NCBI GenBank assembly: GCA_017549325.1
Contig: JAFYVA010000136.1
Coordinates: 1 to 22,378, forward strand
DNA length: 22,378 nucleotides
Source of the DNA: Oscillospiraceae bacterium
GTDB taxonomy: Bacteria > Bacillota_A > Clostridia > Oscillospirales > Oscillospiraceae
Direction of reading: 5' to 3'
A model generated the notes under the pieces. That model saw only the letters and a program-made list of their open reading frames with translations, did not search any database and was not told the DNA's origin. A program made the position numbers and the translations under genes. Position 1 is the stretch's first letter, and each line of letters starts with the position of its first letter. Of the stretch, positions 21,325 through 22,378 are shown in pieces.

Positions 21325-21555
21325 TTAGTCGCAGATATCAACAGAAACTTTCACGCCGGTGCGCTGGGCGTAGGCGCGGACGAGTGTACGGATCTCCTTG
21401 GCGATCCGACCCTGACGGCCGATAACCTTACCCATATCTTCCGGGGCTACGCGCAGCTCCAGCGTCAGCTCGTCGGCACCCTCGATCTCGGTCACGGTGA
21501 CCTGATCGGGCTGCTGCACAAGACTTCTGGCGATATAGAGCAGCAAATCTTTCAT
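21325..21555 (-). CDS. khpA: KH-domain RNA-binding protein KhpA
   Basis: The 76-residue protein is a single KH domain with MGKVIGRQGRIAKEIRTLVRA holding the GxxG loop (GRQG), and a typical KhpA/YlqC start MKDLLLYIARSLV. KhpA forms a dimer with KhpB and binds RNA in the cytoplasm; in streptococci it affects cell elongation. It follows rpsP by 21 bases and is the last gene of a conserved ffh-rpsP-khpA arrangement, as in many Firmicutes. Only a GAGGGG some eleven bases upstream serves as ribosome binding site. Confidence 0.94.
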   Translation of the reverse strand: MKDLLLYIARSLVQQPDQVTVTEIEGADELTLELRVAPEDMGKVIGRQGRIAKEIRTLVRAYAQRTGVKVSVDICD

Positions 21556-21576
21556 TGTACCGATTCGCCCCTCGAC

Positions 21577-21816
21577 TTACAGAACGTCGACCTTCTTCAG
21601 CAGAGCACGGACGGTATCGGTGGGCTGAGCGCCGGTCTTGATCCACTCGCGGGCACGCTCGACATCGATCTTGATCTCAGCGGGGTTCACGCAGGGGTTG
21701 TACAGACCGATCTCCTCGATGAAGCGGCCATCACGGGGATAGCGGCTGTCAGCGACGACAACACGATAGAAAGGAGCCTTCTTAGCGCCCATTCTTCTCA
21801 GACGAATCTTAACCAT
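21577..21816 (-). CDS. rpsP: 30S ribosomal protein S16
   Basis: The 79-residue protein begins [25 protein letters not shown], the S16 hallmark, and continues with [13 protein letters not shown] and the C-terminal [15 protein letters not shown]16 is needed for assembly of the 30S subunit. The start at 21816 follows GGAGGAAATGTATT; a longer frame extends upstream without support. Length is slightly short but normal for Firmicutes. It lies 60 bases after ffh and 21 bases before khpA. Confidence 0.98.
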   Translation of the reverse strand: MVKIRLRRMGAKKAPFYRVVVADSRYPRDGRFIEEIGLYNPCVNPAEIKIDVERAREWIKTGAQPTDTVRALLKKVDVL

Positions 21817-21876
21817 AATACATTTCCTCCAAAATATAAAATATTGTTTTTTATCTATCCATAAATGCGTTGGCAC

Positions 21877-22378
21877 TTATTTCAAACGTTTTTTGCGTCC
21901 GAATCCGGACATTTTCTTGCCCTTTCCGTGGCTCATCATGCCAAGGGCGGAGAGGTTGCCGCGGGAGATCGCCTTGGTCATCTCCTGCATGGCCTCGTAG
22001 GACTTGATCAGGCGGTTCACATCCGAAACCTCCTGTCCACAGCCGGCGGCGATGCGGCGGCGGCGGGATGCGTTGAGGATCTGGGGATTTTCCCGCTCCT
22101 TGACGGTCATGGACTGGATGATCGCCTTGGTTCGGGCGAACTTCTTCTCGTCGATCTGGCTCATGTCCAGACCCTTGCCCATACCGCCGGGCAGCATACC
22201 CGCGATCTGGCTGAGGTCGCCCATATTCTGCAGCTGTTCCAGCTGTTCTAAGTAATCGGTGAGGGTGAAGCGGTTTTTCTTCAGCTTCTCCTCCAGCTTT
22301 TTGGCCTGCTTCTCGTCATACTGCTGCTCGGCCTTCTCGATGAGGGAGAGCATATCGCCCATACCCAGGATACGGGAA
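21877..22378 (-). CDS. ffh: Signal recognition particle protein Ffh (C-terminal part)
   Basis: Only the last 167 residues are in the window; the gene continues beyond position 22378. The visible part begins SRILGMGDMLSLIEKAEQQ, the end of the GTPase (NG) domain linker, and then the methionine-rich M domain that binds 4.5S RNA and signal peptides: FTLTDYLEQLEQLQNMGDLSQIAGMLPG, a Met/Lys-rich region, and NASRRRRIAAGCGQEVSDVNRLI. The tail SGFGRKKRLK is basic. Ffh delivers nascent membrane proteins to FtsY at the membrane. The order ffh-rpsP-khpA is common in Firmicutes. The true start cannot be seen. Confidence 0.97.
   Translation of the reverse strand, partial: SRILGMGDMLSLIEKAEQQYDEKQAKKLEEKLKKNRFTLTDYLEQLEQLQNMGDLSQIAGMLPGGMGKGLDMSQIDEKKFARTKAIIQSMTVKERENPQILNASRRRRIAAGCGQEVSDVNRLIKSYEAMQEMTKAISRGNLSALGMMSHGKGKKMSGFGRKKRLK

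Noticed and set aside
1..22378. CRISPR arrays, insertion sequences, phage genes, tRNA genes, att sites
   Set aside because: I saw no spaced direct repeats, transposase motifs, terminal inverted repeats or cloverleaf sequences. The region reads as stable core chromosome.

Overview
The window looks like a chromosomal segment of a gut-type Clostridia, most likely an Oscillospiraceae/Ruminococcaceae relative. This is inferred from the gene families (IreB, KhpA, NiaR, YmfF/YmfH-type M16 pair, fused EcfAA', DUF4430 lipoprotein), TTGACA/TATAAT promoters with AGGAGG ribosome binding sites, and GC-rich coding sequence with AT-rich spacers. No species can be named from the sequence alone.

Layout. Positions 1-376 hold tandem strong promoters and a structured leader on the minus strand, pointing out of the window, probably toward an rRNA operon. 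Next, on the minus strand, comes a DUF4430 lipoprotein behind a compact cobalamin-type riboswitch, then an ArsC/Spx-like protein and a RodA/FtsW-type SEDS protein. Divergent from these run tsaE-tsaB-upp and then ireB (+). A NUDIX hydrolase (-) follows, then an unknown 99-residue protein coupled to an exported NlpC/P60 hydrolase (+). A four-gene minus-strand operon (two M16 peptidase-like proteins, lgt, folD) comes next. It is divergent from niaR and an EIIC-like transporter whose promoter carries a NiaR-type palindrome (+).

From about 21.2 kb down to 13.3 kb lies a long, tightly overlapped minus-strand operon for cobamide uptake and remodelling. Its order is: cobalamin riboswitch, ecfT, fused ecfAA', an S component, a TIM-barrel protein in the AP-endonuclease-2 superfamily (CbiR-like), a small Cys-rich protein, cobT, cobU, cobS, a second shortened cobU-like gene and a cobC-like phosphatase. 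The right edge holds ffh (partial), rpsP and khpA on the minus strand.

How it fits together. The riboswitch-controlled ECF transporter would import corrinoids. The CbiR-like enzyme would strip the nucleotide loop. CobU, CobT, CobS and the CobC-like phosphatase would rebuild it with a preferred lower ligand. No corrin-ring genes, cbiZ or bluB are in the window, so the visible picture is salvage and remodelling. The DUF4430 lipoprotein, 17 kb away and under its own cobalamin-type riboswitch, is a plausible surface corrinoid binder in the same regulon. This set, and the NiaR-controlled transporter, are the most interesting content; the rest is ordinary housekeeping.
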